Below are positions 35,401 through 44,995 of a DNA stretch of 64,000 nucleotides, in pieces. Position 1 is the stretch's first letter; each line of letters starts with the position of its first letter. The notes beneath the pieces are model-generated. The model had not been told where the DNA came from. It was given only the letters and a program-made list of their open reading frames with translations, and made no database searches. This stretch comes from Anoplopoma fimbria (Eukaryota > Chordata > Actinopteri > Perciformes > Anoplopomatidae), in the NCBI RefSeq assembly GCF_027596085.1, contig NC_072464.1, positions 12,714,124 through 12,778,123 on the forward strand, in the 5' to 3' direction. A program made the position numbers and the translations under genes.

Positions 35401-36762
35401 GCTGCAGAGAGGACAGTTATTGGGGCAACTTGTCAAGTGAACGATTTGATTAATTGAATTGCATTAGTGTTTAAAAGTGTTTAGCTGATGTATTCAAATG
35501 TAGATTTGCTCAAATTTGTTTTTGAAAGTTGTATTTATTTTTATGTTATTTTGATTTCAATGCCATATTCAATGTGCTCTGGGCTTTTGCAGGAATATGT
35601 TGCCAGTGATGAAGAGGAAGATCCCGAAGTGGAATTTCTGAAGTCGTTAACAACCAAGCAAAAACAGAAGCTGCTCGGGTAAATAATGTAGCACAACTTA
35701 CAAATGTTTATTTATGAGAGCAAAATTATTATTACTATTGTAAAATTTAAATTTTCCGTAAAAAAATTTTTTTTTAAGGAAATCCTTATAAATGATCTGA
35801 TGAATTACAAGGTTACTGTGATCTTTTTTTTATAATTTTTTTTGAAATTTTAATCAAAAACTAGCCTAGTTTATATAGAAAAAAAGGGAATTGCTTGTTC
35901 ATCAGATCGTTGCATTGCATTTAATTTGAAGAATTTAACATTCCTTTGCTTAAACGTTTATTTGATTCAGAGACTGTATTATGTTGATATATTATTTGTA
36001 TCTGCTACCTTGTTGAACGTTAATCAAACGTTTGTGCTCCTGTTTTACAGGAAACTGGATCGCCTGGAGAAGCAGAAGGCCAAGAAGAAGAAGAGCAAAA
36101 AACAGAAGAAGAAGAGCAAAAGAAAACAAAAGAAAAAGCACGAAAGTAGTGACAGCTCGAGTGACTCCTCCAGTAGCAGCAGCAGTAGCAGTAGTGATAG
36201 TGGTTCAGATTCAGACAGTCACGGCAAGTTCAAGAGCCAAAAGAGAAAGAAGAACAAGCATAAAGAGTCCTGTCGGGATAACAGCTCTAAGAGCGAGCGG
36301 CGAGTCAAGAGTCAGAAAAAGGCCTCCTCTCACAGAAGCAGGTCACCGAGCCCTCACACTGGACAGAAGCGGCATGAGGAGGAATTCAGAGATTATAGAC
36401 AAACAAGGACAGAGAGGGGAAGAAGCAGGAGTCCAAATTGCAGCCCAGAGAACAAGATCAAGCTGGAGGGAGGTCAAGAGAGAAAGAGACACAACAGCAG
36501 GGACAGGCAGAGACCGAGCAGCTCCAAGGCTGGCTTGGACAGAAGTAGGAGTCGCGAGAAAGGCAGGGAGGACAGAGGTAAAGACGGGCAACGCAGCAGA
36601 GATGGGGAGAGGAACAGAAGTAGCACAGATGGAAGGAGAGGCAGAACAGCAGATGGGAGGAGTAGAAGCAGGGAAAGGAGGAAGGAAAGGGAGGGCAAGG
36701 GGAGAAGTAAGAGTAGGGAGAGAAGAGAGAGAAGCCACGACGGAGCCAAAAGAAAGCACTGA
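31632..36762 (+). CDS. cir1: CBF1/RBPJ-interacting corepressor 1, ten exons
   Basis: CIR1 is a nuclear corepressor that links the Notch-pathway DNA-binding protein RBPJ (CBF1) to histone deacetylase and also touches splicing factors. Exons are 31632-31703, 32591-32685, 32901-32974, 33110-33123, 33237-33289, 33389-33437, 33975-34095, 35163-35269, 35593-35678 and 36051-36762, giving 460 residues (human 450). The CIR N-terminal domain starts [33 protein letters not shown] and [20 protein letters not shown] follow. A CCHC-like zinc knuckle is [16 protein letters not shown]. The last exon codes a lysine-rich block, a serine run and a long Arg/Ser/Glu-rich tail ending GAKRKH. Exon 4 is a 14-nt microexon. 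Human KLLRKLDRLE is KLLGKLDRLE here, at an exon junction. Confidence 0.95.
32421..32461. repeat. (TA)n microsatellite in cir1 intron 1
   Basis: A run of about 20 TA units in the intron between cir1 exons 1 and 2. Further short TA runs lie near 31886-31910. Confidence 0.9.
34321..34515. repeat. palindromic interspersed repeat in cir1 intron 7
   Basis: The segment at 34443-34475 (containing CGGTACATAGACCTTCATCA) is the imperfect reverse complement of 34484-34514 (ATAACCTGATGAAGGTCCAC, then ATACCG). They form a hairpin with a short loop. The CCTGATGAAGGTC...CCGAAACG motif is, as I recall, common in teleost interspersed repeats, but I cannot name the family. It lies within a cir1 intron. Confidence 0.65.
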
Positions 36763-37800
36763 CTGAGTTGTTGTTTATTTGTTCCCTTTTACAATATTGG
36801 ACAAAACCTGTTGCATGTTTTTTTGCAATGACTATTCTACGGTGTTGTTGGTAATCAAAGTGTCCCTCTGTTTTATAATTGCAGATGTTGTGCTGTAGGT
36901 CTCCTTTTTCTCCAGTAGAGGGAAGCAGTCGACAGAAAATGTATAGAATTGGCTCGTGCGTTGTCTTGTCCCTACGAAAGGGTCTAAATTAATTGATTAC
37001 CATTGGAAGCAATTTGGAGCTGTGAACCGCTGATGGGGAAAATATTGGACTCATTTTAATGACCGCTAGAAAAATTAATTTCTGTCGCTGCATTTTTATT
37101 AATTTTTTTTTTTGTCTCTTTTTGGAAATAGGTGTAATGCTTAGACGGCTGTTGATTGCTAAAATATCTGGACTTTGTACTTTCTGATAAACATGTTTTA
37201 ATCATCTTCATCAATTTCATGCGTTTGCTTTGCGATGGATGAAAGAATCACAGCGTCTAAAAATCGGTTGAAAATGAAAATGTATCTATAACCGTTAGCG
37301 TATACTTCCACAAAATACCACAATATATTTTTAAATTCTGGCCACTTAAGAGCAAAGTATTACTTTTACTTTTTTTTTTTTTTTTATGTTTCTATAATAT
37401 TTTCAGCTCGGTTCCCCTGAAAGCCACAATGACACAATGTGCTTATCAACAAAGCTGTGAAATACGTCCTGCTGAGTTTTTACGGGCGTCAAACAAAACA
37501 CATATGATTTCTGTCCAAATATACAGCGTGTCAATACAGCCTATTCTAGAGACCAACAAGAGCTGCAGTATTTCTTTTCTTTTTTTTTAATATTGCCTAT
37601 TTTATATTTTAATTCGGGGGAAACTAGAATTCCATAATTATTTTATTACCTAGATTGGACAATTCTTTCTTCCTGTTATGCATTGTTTTTTTTATTTTTT
37701 TATTTAACAGTCTCCACAATGTAGACTCGGAGAAAACAATTTTTGATTTAAAAAAATAAAAATAAAAGATATCAACAATTACATTTGATCTCAACAGCTT
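36763..37800 (+). other. cir1: cir1 3' untranslated region and downstream sequence
   Basis: AT-rich sequence follows the cir1 stop, with an AATAAA at 37755-37760 among A-rich runs. A weak CTCF-like match, CCAGTAGAGGGAAGC, lies at about 36912-36926. No gene is recognised. Confidence 0.5.
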
Positions 37801-37965
37801 AAATTTCTACTTTTTTTTTTTCCTTAAGTGTTACCTTTTGTATTTTGATGAAATTCAAATAGGCTATCTAATAGTTTTCACTATCTGGCCGTTTACTTGA
37901 AGCCGCTGTTGCACAAAAGAAAATGAAAATAATTTCCCTCTATTGCCTTCTGGTCAATTTAACAT

Positions 37966-37972
<7 letters not shown>

Positions 37973-38003
<31 letters not shown>
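37973..38003. repeat. poly(A) tract between cir1 and sp9
   Basis: A run of about 30 adenines, probably a simple repeat or the tail of an old insertion. No retroposed gene is recognisable next to it. Confidence 0.85.
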
Positions 38004-38006
<3 letters not shown>

Positions 38007-38280
38007 TGTCTGGATGAGACGCTTTTCCTTGACGTATTCCCAGTCCTGGCCTCTTGCAGTGTAATTATTCCTGGTCTTTTTTCTTTGAGAGTCGGACGCT
38101 GCAGTGGGTAAGCACAAAGAAGTCAGAGAGCATCCTTGAACCCTTTCAATACGGGGCCACTGATATTCAAATAACATGCAGGCACCGTTTGACTGCGCTG
38201 AGCAAAGAGCATTTCAAATTCAAACATTTGCATGTGACTCTTTGCCCCTTCTTTTTCTAAAGTTTAAAAAACTGTTCCCA

Positions 38281-38580
38281 TAACATCTATGTGGCTTCCG
38301 GCCAAGAGAACGACGCCGTGTCCTTATCCTCGCTCCATCGATTGGTATGCAAATGAAAGCAGTTAATTTGGACAATTAGAATAAATATTCAGGGCCCTTT
38401 TGTCGTCAACCCCCCCCTGGAAACCCCCGATAAAGTGAAACTGAACAAAAGATGTCTCTGAGATTAATTAGATATTTGATAAGACACGAATCCCTAATCG
38501 CAAATACAAGACACATGGGGCTGCCATGTGCTCCAAGTCATAATTAATACCATTTAACAAGATTTTCATTTGGGCATGAA
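38281..38580. promoter_or_regulatory. enhancer-like element downstream of sp9
   Basis: A complex, non-coding stretch with clustered homeodomain and POU sites: an octamer ATGCAAAT at 38347-38354, CAATTAGAATAAATATTC next to it, and GATTAATTAGATA near 38462. It lies between cir1 and the 3' end of sp9, a developmental regulator usually surrounded by conserved enhancers. That it is an enhancer is inference. Confidence 0.35.
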
Positions 38581-39134
38581 ATGTTTTTTTCCGGGGCATT
38601 AAACATTGATTTATTCCATAGGGGGAAATAGTGAAAGTTAAGGTATTAAAGGTAATTTTAATTGTTTTTTAAAAATAGCCTAAAACCAGCATTCTTAATT
38701 TCTGAATTAAATGAAACATATTTTTCTTTCAAATGTAAACCTCATAAATAATTAAACAAAAAAAAGTATATATAAAATCTACATCACACAATTACAGCCT
38801 TTTTTAAAGATGTTTTAATTACGATAAAATGAAAGTCTTATACGTGTGACTTTATACAGGTAAACATTTATATATATATTTTTTTTAGCAAAGAAATAAA
38901 ATGGTTAACCAAAGTTTGAAAAAGCTGTATACATACATATCCACAAAGTGCGTCGAAAGTAAACTCCCGGGATTTTCCGGGATACCAACACGAATAAAAC
39001 AATCATAGCCTAACATTTACATGAAAATAACACATAGTTTAGTCGTCAATATACAAGATGTAACTCACATTGTCCAACCAAAGTTCAACAGGTTTCGCGT
39101 GCCCTCAAACATCCATTTCATTTTCAAGTTGCCC

Positions 39135-39136
<2 letters not shown>

Positions 39137-39174
<38 letters not shown>
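39137..39174. repeat. A38 tract in the sp9 3'UTR (U38 in the mRNA)
   Basis: An uninterrupted run of 38 adenines on the plus strand. sp9 is read from the minus strand, so its mRNA would carry U38 here, provided that the 3'UTR extends this far. Confidence 0.9.
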
Positions 39175-39178
<4 letters not shown>

Positions 39179-39357
39179 CAAAGGCCTACAGCAGATCACT
39201 GCGTTTTCTTTTGATGGATTTACGAATGAAATACTCGTTACGACTTTGGAGAATATATTTTTTAAGACTTTGCAATCGCTTCTTGAAATATTTTCTCCTT
39301 TTTATTGTCTTTCATATAAGACCCGTTTTCAATGCTGTGCAGTTTTGAATCTGGTTT

Positions 39358-39360
<3 letters not shown>

Positions 39361-39399
<39 letters not shown>
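39361..39399. repeat. T39 tract in the sp9 3'UTR (A39 in the mRNA)
   Basis: An uninterrupted run of 39 thymines on the plus strand, 25 nt past the sp9 stop codon, read as A39 in the mRNA. It is complementary to the A38 tract about 190 nt further downstream in the transcript. A minus-strand AATAAA signal (TTTATT at 39301-39306) lies between the two. Confidence 0.9.
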
Positions 39400-39400
<1 letters not shown>

Positions 39401-39424
39401 GGTGGAGGTGGTGAAGCAGCCTCA

Positions 39425-40746
39425 TTAGGGCTCGTCTTGAGGAGACGGATCCTTAACAGTGATTCTAGGATTGACCCCATCCAAAATAAGTTCTGGGGAC
39501 TCGGACCTCGGGGTCTCCAGGTTACTGGTGTCGGTGTCACTGTCGCTGCCCCGTTTGCCTCCTCCACCGGCCGTGTGCGTTTTGATGTGCTTGCTCAAAT
39601 GGTCACTCCGCATAAAGCGCTTGTTACAAACCGGGCAAGCGAACCGTTTCTCTCCGGTGTGGGTGCGAAGGTGTCTCTGGAGCTCATCGGACCGAGTGAA
39701 CCTTTTGCCGCAGAAAAGCCAGTTGCAGACAAAAGGCCGCTCTCCGGTGTGCCATCTCAGGTGCGCCTTGAGGTGAGATGTCTTGCCGTACACTTTGCCG
39801 CAGCCGGGAATGTGGCAGCTGTGCAGTCCCTTCCTGCGCAGACTGGCCCCGGCGGGTCCCAGCCGCTCGGCCTCCTGGCAGTTCGGACAGTCACATGTTG
39901 CTCTGCCGGAGTACCGCCGGGACGACCTCGAGGAGCTACTTATTCCTGAACTGCCCCCAGAAATCATGGCGTTGGCGGCAGAAGCGTCCGTGTAGGTGGG
40001 GATGACTGTTTTGAAGCCGTCCTGCGTTAACAGGTGCTGGCTGGTGGACAGTAGATGAGACGCGCTGGGGTTGATCCCAGTGGAGCTGAACGCAGAGTGC
40101 GTCAGCGAGGAGAAGTCCGGGTTGTAGCCGCTCAGCTGGGAGTGGATGGCTTGAGGCGTCCCGGAGTGCAGCGAGGTCTGGAGGGTGCCTGCGGGGTTCT
40201 GGACATCCAGCCACGAGCCGGGGTTAGTGTGGACGTCCCACCACGAGGACGCACCGTTGGTGACATCGCCAGAGATGGTCGAGTGGAAACCGGACTTGTA
40301 CCACGATTCGTACGGATGCGCCATCCCGACCCGGGGGTAAAGAGTCTCTGCGGAGGTGTGCACTTTGGATATGAACGCTGACTGGCCGGACTCTTGGGAC
40401 GGGACTCCCGCAGAGTTGGAAAACAGACCGCTGTAGTCTGTGGAAAACGCAGACGAGGTCGGGGAGGTGGAGGCGAGGCAGAAGGCGCTGTTGCCTGTGC
40501 CGCTGGTCGGCGTTAGTCCTGACGACGCGCGGCTGGTTGCGACTGTGAAACCGGGCAGACTGGATCCCAAGTTACAGCTGGAGGAGGATCTCTTCCACGG
40601 ATGAAATCCACCTTTGGAGAAAGCGCTGGAGTCGGGTAAAGTTGTCAGAGGACTGGTGTTGCCAATTTTGTTGCAAGTTGCAGCCAGCATAGCTAGAGGT
40701 GTAGTTCCAAACCGTGGCTCTTCCTGGAACAAACACACACACACGC

Positions 40747-40835
<89 letters not shown>

Positions 40836-41320
40836 TTTTACTTAAAACGGGCAACAACAAATGTTGCAGACAGATGTTTCGTTTAAATCTGGATATTTGG
40901 GAAGCAGACAAAAAAAACAGGCCTTGAATATAAATAGCCTAAATGATAACAACTGTAATATTAAAAGTAGCATCGGAGCTGAATTAAATGTGTTTGGAGT
41001 GAAGGGTGGAGCGTGTTTTTAAGCAAGCAACATTTTTTTTACAAACTTTCTCAGATTATGAACTGCGTCAGGGATTTGTTGTGTGAATATATACACAGCG
41101 ATTAAAAACACTGATCTAGATGCCTTTATCGGCATTTAACTGTTTGTGTATAATGATAAAGGAGGAAAAGTAGGTAATCCTAAATCTCACAGTAGGGGGG
41201 GAACAATAACTGCAAACTTGAAAGCAAGCAAGCAAACAAACAGCAGCCTACGACAACTTTACGCACAACTTGTTCATATAGATGTAAAGTCGGACTCACC
41301 CCAAGTATAGACGTTGCCAT
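39425..41320 (-). CDS. sp9: Sp9 transcription factor, Sp/KLF family, two exons
   Basis: Sp9 is a nuclear zinc-finger factor that binds GC boxes and acts in limb/fin outgrowth and forebrain interneuron development. Exon 1 is 41300-41320 (MATSILG) and exon 2 is 39425-40723 (from [13 protein letters not shown]), in phase 0, giving 439 residues. The N-terminal Sp box is [20 protein letters not shown]. Long conserved blocks follow: [36 protein letters not shown] and [19 protein letters not shown]. The Buttonhead box is [16 protein letters not shown] (about 281-296). Three C2H2 fingers run from about 310 to 390, with contact residues KTSHLKA, RSDELQR and RSDHLSK. The family-typical start MATSILG sits 577 bp from exon 2, so a start inside the CA repeat is rejected. 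It lies between cir1 and ola1, as in human. Confidence 0.96.
40733..40831. repeat. (CA)n microsatellite abutting the sp9 splice acceptor
   Basis: About 49 CA units with a few CG interruptions fill the intron side of the sp9 exon 2 acceptor. On the sense strand this is a (TG)n run followed by TTTGTTCCAG, starting about 10 nt from the exon. It should be highly polymorphic. Confidence 0.95.
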
Positions 41321-41640
41321 ATCCAGGGTCTGTGCTGTGATGAGAGTGTTTCGCGATTTCAATGCTGTACGGCTCCAATTTTGATTGAGACTCGCCGTGT
41401 TTGACTCAGGTCACACGGTTTCTCTCTTGGCTCGCGGCTCCCAACAACTACCTAGTTGTAGAAGAGCCTGTTCTTTGAAGTACAGCTGGCGAGGACGCGC
41501 AGCCAATCGGATGGCCGCGTTTCTGGCTGTGGAAGAAGTCAGCCAATGAGAGCCCCGACCGCAGACAGAAACACCACAGACCCCACCGTCAATCATCTGT
41601 TGTGCAGCCTCTCTGCTCAGACTGTCATACAAGACAAGAT
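41321..41640 (-). promoter_or_regulatory. sp9: sp9 5' untranslated region and promoter
   Basis: Relatively GC-rich sequence upstream of the sp9 ATG with two CCAAT boxes on the plus strand (41503-41507 and 41543-41547, inverted relative to sp9). The spacing fits a CCAAT-driven promoter, but the start site is not visible. Confidence 0.5.
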
Positions 41641-44600
41641 TTGGATTTTTTCTTTTCTTTTTTTAATGCATACAGTTATTTTTTTTTATTTTTTTTTTAT
41701 GTAGTGTATTCTCACACGAAAGCTCAATGTCTCTTTTCATTGCAGAATTGAGTTCGCGCGTCAGTTCTCCTAAAGGTAAGCTTCTCACTCATTTTAAAGC
41801 GTTTGCGGATTTGCGGTGACACTGTGCAGCTCCAGGTTTCCCTTTTTCTTGATTTTTCAATATTCAGATCATGCGCAACACGTCATTGACAATTGTAGCC
41901 ATTTAAGCACATAGTGTCTTGGACAAGGTGAGGGGACGCTGTTGCTCCCGATGCCTTTATATCAGTTATAACAGTGCATGATGCTGATGCTGCTGCTGCT
42001 GCTGCTGTGTTAGGCACGCTACAGTTAATGCTCGTGGGGAAAACAACTGGGGCTATATGCTCCATCTTAAATTCTTAAAGTGCTGGTGTTCATATTGGAA
42101 AATCACAGATGGATTAAGTTTAGTGAAGAAGTCTAGACAAAGGCCTGACAGCACGGACCTCACTGCTCCAATCATTTATCATTTATGAACTAACGAGTTG
42201 TCCACAAACACATGAAGGACAATCCATTCATGACTCGCTATGGATCAACTAACTTATAGTTTGTTTACTTCCAGTCAGAAATATACGTGCGTCTGCGCTC
42301 GTGCTTGTGGTTGAGTTCACGCGCGGCCATCCCGTCCCTCCCTGCTTACTTTTTTGGGGGGGGGTGCAGGTGAGGGGTTAATTAAAAATGACAGCTTACT
42401 TTATCAGGGCGTGGAGTGGATGTGTCTAAAAAGACAACTATTTCATGGGCGTAAAAAGTTTCCTCTTCCAGGCGATGCCTGTTGTGAGGCCGCCAGTCAT
42501 CTCCATTAAACTGCTTTAACAGGAGCCACGGTGCCTGTCTTGTTTCCTAGAAATAAAATTGTATTCTTATATAATCACTCATTTATTAAATTGTGGACAA
42601 TTAAGAGGATGCCGCGTTTCAACCATTTGCCGTAGCTCCCGACTTTTTCTTTTCTCCCTTTTAATATAACAATTCAATAAGCCCACATATCCCATAGCTT
42701 GTTAGAACGCCCAGGGATAATGGTGCAATGTAAAATTGACCTGCTCTGACGTGAACCATCATCCCTTTAAAAGTTAAAGCAATTTTCCAGAGAAAGGCTT
42801 GACCGAAAGATGTGCATTACAGTATTCAAAACGGGCAAATAATGCTCCATTATAGAGCATGAATGCTGCCAGTCAACACAGGCGCAATTTGTTCAAATAC
42901 TCTTTTTGCTTTAAAACCACCACCTTTAGAGGGGTGAATAAAAAATCATCCTAATCAAATACTCAGCGCCACAAAGAAAATTGAATCATTTTTTGCAATC
43001 ATGACAATTTGGCTGAGTGCTGTTAACAGTATTAAATGTCTATTCTACATAAATACAGTTGATTGTTGCTAAAGAAGCCATATTAATTCGAGCGTTAAAT
43101 GAAAATAAACGCAGTATGTAAAGGCTTTTTTCTATTACACTTTCATAATATTAAAAAAATCGGAAAATAAATTAGCCCTTTAATTAAGTTTGCATTTAAA
43201 AACATGTCTTTACAGTCTTCTGTACGTTTGATCAAGTGTAAATTTTCTTGCATGAGTATTGTGTTGTACAGGCTATGATAACTTAATAAAGGAGCAGTGT
43301 GACCGTTCAGATTGGAATAAAGATCCTAACAAAGAAATATGCCTAGAAATCTGCTTTATGCACTAATAAATGTCTTTATATATATATAACTTGAATTTAT
43401 TTGGAAGTAAATGTGTTTGTCAGATTAACCTAGAATAATAAAATAATAGTGATTTTTCAGACGGTGTTTACTTGGGACAAAAGAGGAGAACATGATCTCG
43501 CCTTGTCATTCAAGTGAGAATTTTGAGTCGGATCTGTAATTCTGGACTCCATTCGTGAGCACTTCTCTGTGGCAATTAGGAGCCCATTACAAGCCATTAG
43601 ATTGATCAATGTACCTTAAACAATGGGAATGATTTATTTGGTCGAACAAAACGCTCTGCATCTATTGTGATGAGTCTAAGTGGGGGTGCATCCATCAACA
43701 AAAGATAAATGATTAATTCAGACCTATTCATTTGAATTCCTTCTACAAAGCCAGCCTCACTTGCCTCAAATCCAGATTATTAGAGCCTCATTTTCTGCGT
43801 GTTAAACCAGACAGGCTGCTGGATTGGCCGATGGTTTTTGGTTGTGCCCCTGTGTGCTTTAATTTGTATTTCTGCTGAGCGAAGTTTATTTGAGGACATT
43901 TAACTAATTGTTGTAATTTTGTGTGCTCATGTGGCTACACCTGTTTCTCTCAAAGGGGGGTTGAAGGCAACCGGGAGTGCAAGGATGTTTTACTTTTTTC
44001 CTGTGGCGCTGAAGCTGTACAGTGTTGTCTGACCATTACACTTGTATCATCAGTGGAAGCTCACTGAATAGAAATAATGGGACACAAGTATAAAGATTTT
44101 GTCAAGATGCTTTCATTTACAATATCTTCCTTTTCTTACAGATATTTTTGGGTTGTAATATTCTGGTCCCTTATGAAAGATGATTATAATAAACTGTATT
44201 TGTTGTTCGTGGCTTCAAATGATAATGTCTGTGTCTCATCTGCCGTTTCCCATGAGTTTGTTCTTGCACTTTAAGGTTGCCAGGTCATTGTTTATTTTGC
44301 TGGCAGGTAATAAGACACAACAGCATGGAAATATAATTGATATACATTAAAGTGCACTGGGAAAAAAGCAACTTGACAAAAGAGTATTATTGCTGAAGGA
44401 AGTCTATAAACTGTAACACAAGGGGAAAATGGCAAAATTGCTCTGAACTGTCAGTATGGAGATGCAACTTCTGGATGTCTTCAGTTAGATGACTGCCAAG
44501 TGAATGATTCAAATGTTAATAGAAAGCAGGCAGCTGATGACAACACAGTCAAGGCTCTGATAAAGATTAACTACACTTTCAATACACACATTTCAACCAA

Positions 44601-44995
44601 CAGTTGAATGTAAGATTGATCTCTCAGCAGCTCATCAACCTACATCGACACTATCGACAGCTAAATTTGGAAGTTCATGTCAGCTTGCCAGCTTGCAGTG
44701 TCAACTTTCATTTCCAAAAGGCTCTATGTTCTATTTTGAGTGCGGGGAAGCGAGCCAGTTGAAGTGCAGTCGACTGGTTACATCTGAGGACTTAGCTTAG
44801 CACATTTTCCTGTCAATGAATGTGGTGTTTTCTCTGATTTGCCGAGCTGTTGTGAAAGTGTAACAGTTGGAAATGGCTCCAAAAAAGGTGCAGGTTATGA
44901 GGAATAGCTCGATTTGAAATTGAGCATGCATTGTAGATTATGTAATGGTATTTGGCTCGCTCTGACTGCAGACATCTCCACATTGTCGTTATTAG
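41641..44995. other. sp9-ola1 interval
   Basis: About 3.4 kb between the sp9 promoter and the first ola1 exon I can find. It holds a CTG repeat (about 41980-42008), a G-rich run near 42355, and candidate regulatory DNA at about 43480-43880. The ola1 promoter and start-codon exon should lie here. I searched it for an exon coding the family-typical MPPKK start, ending in phase 0 at a donor, and found none. Confidence 0.5.
43480..43880. promoter_or_regulatory. enhancer-like element between sp9 and ola1
   Basis: Complex non-repetitive sequence dense in homeodomain- and SOX-like sites: GGCAATTAGG, CCATTAGATTGATCAATG, AACAATGGG, GATAAATGATTAATTC and CAGATTATTAGAGCC. There is no coding potential. 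Its position next to sp9 suggests an sp9 enhancer; this is inference from sequence texture. Confidence 0.35.

Noticed and set aside
36343..36759. Long open frames antisense to, and in another frame of, the cir1 last exon
   Set aside because: Products of the purine-biased Arg/Ser/Glu-rich coding strand; the cir1 frame is supported by homology and phase.
39332..39949. Long plus-strand open frame overlapping sp9
   Set aside because: Shadow frame of the GC-rich sp9 exon on the other strand, starting in a poly(T) tract.
40724..40828. sp9 start codon inside the CA/TG repeat, giving a Cys-Val-rich N-terminus
   Set aside because: The family-typical MATSILG exon with a good donor is found at 41300-41320, and the repeat is intronic.
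41727..41774. Possible first ola1 exon (ATG at 41727, donor after TCCTAAAG)
   Set aside because: It ends in phase 1, incompatible with the ola1 exon at 44996, and does not resemble the OLA1 N-terminus; it may at most be a non-coding exon.
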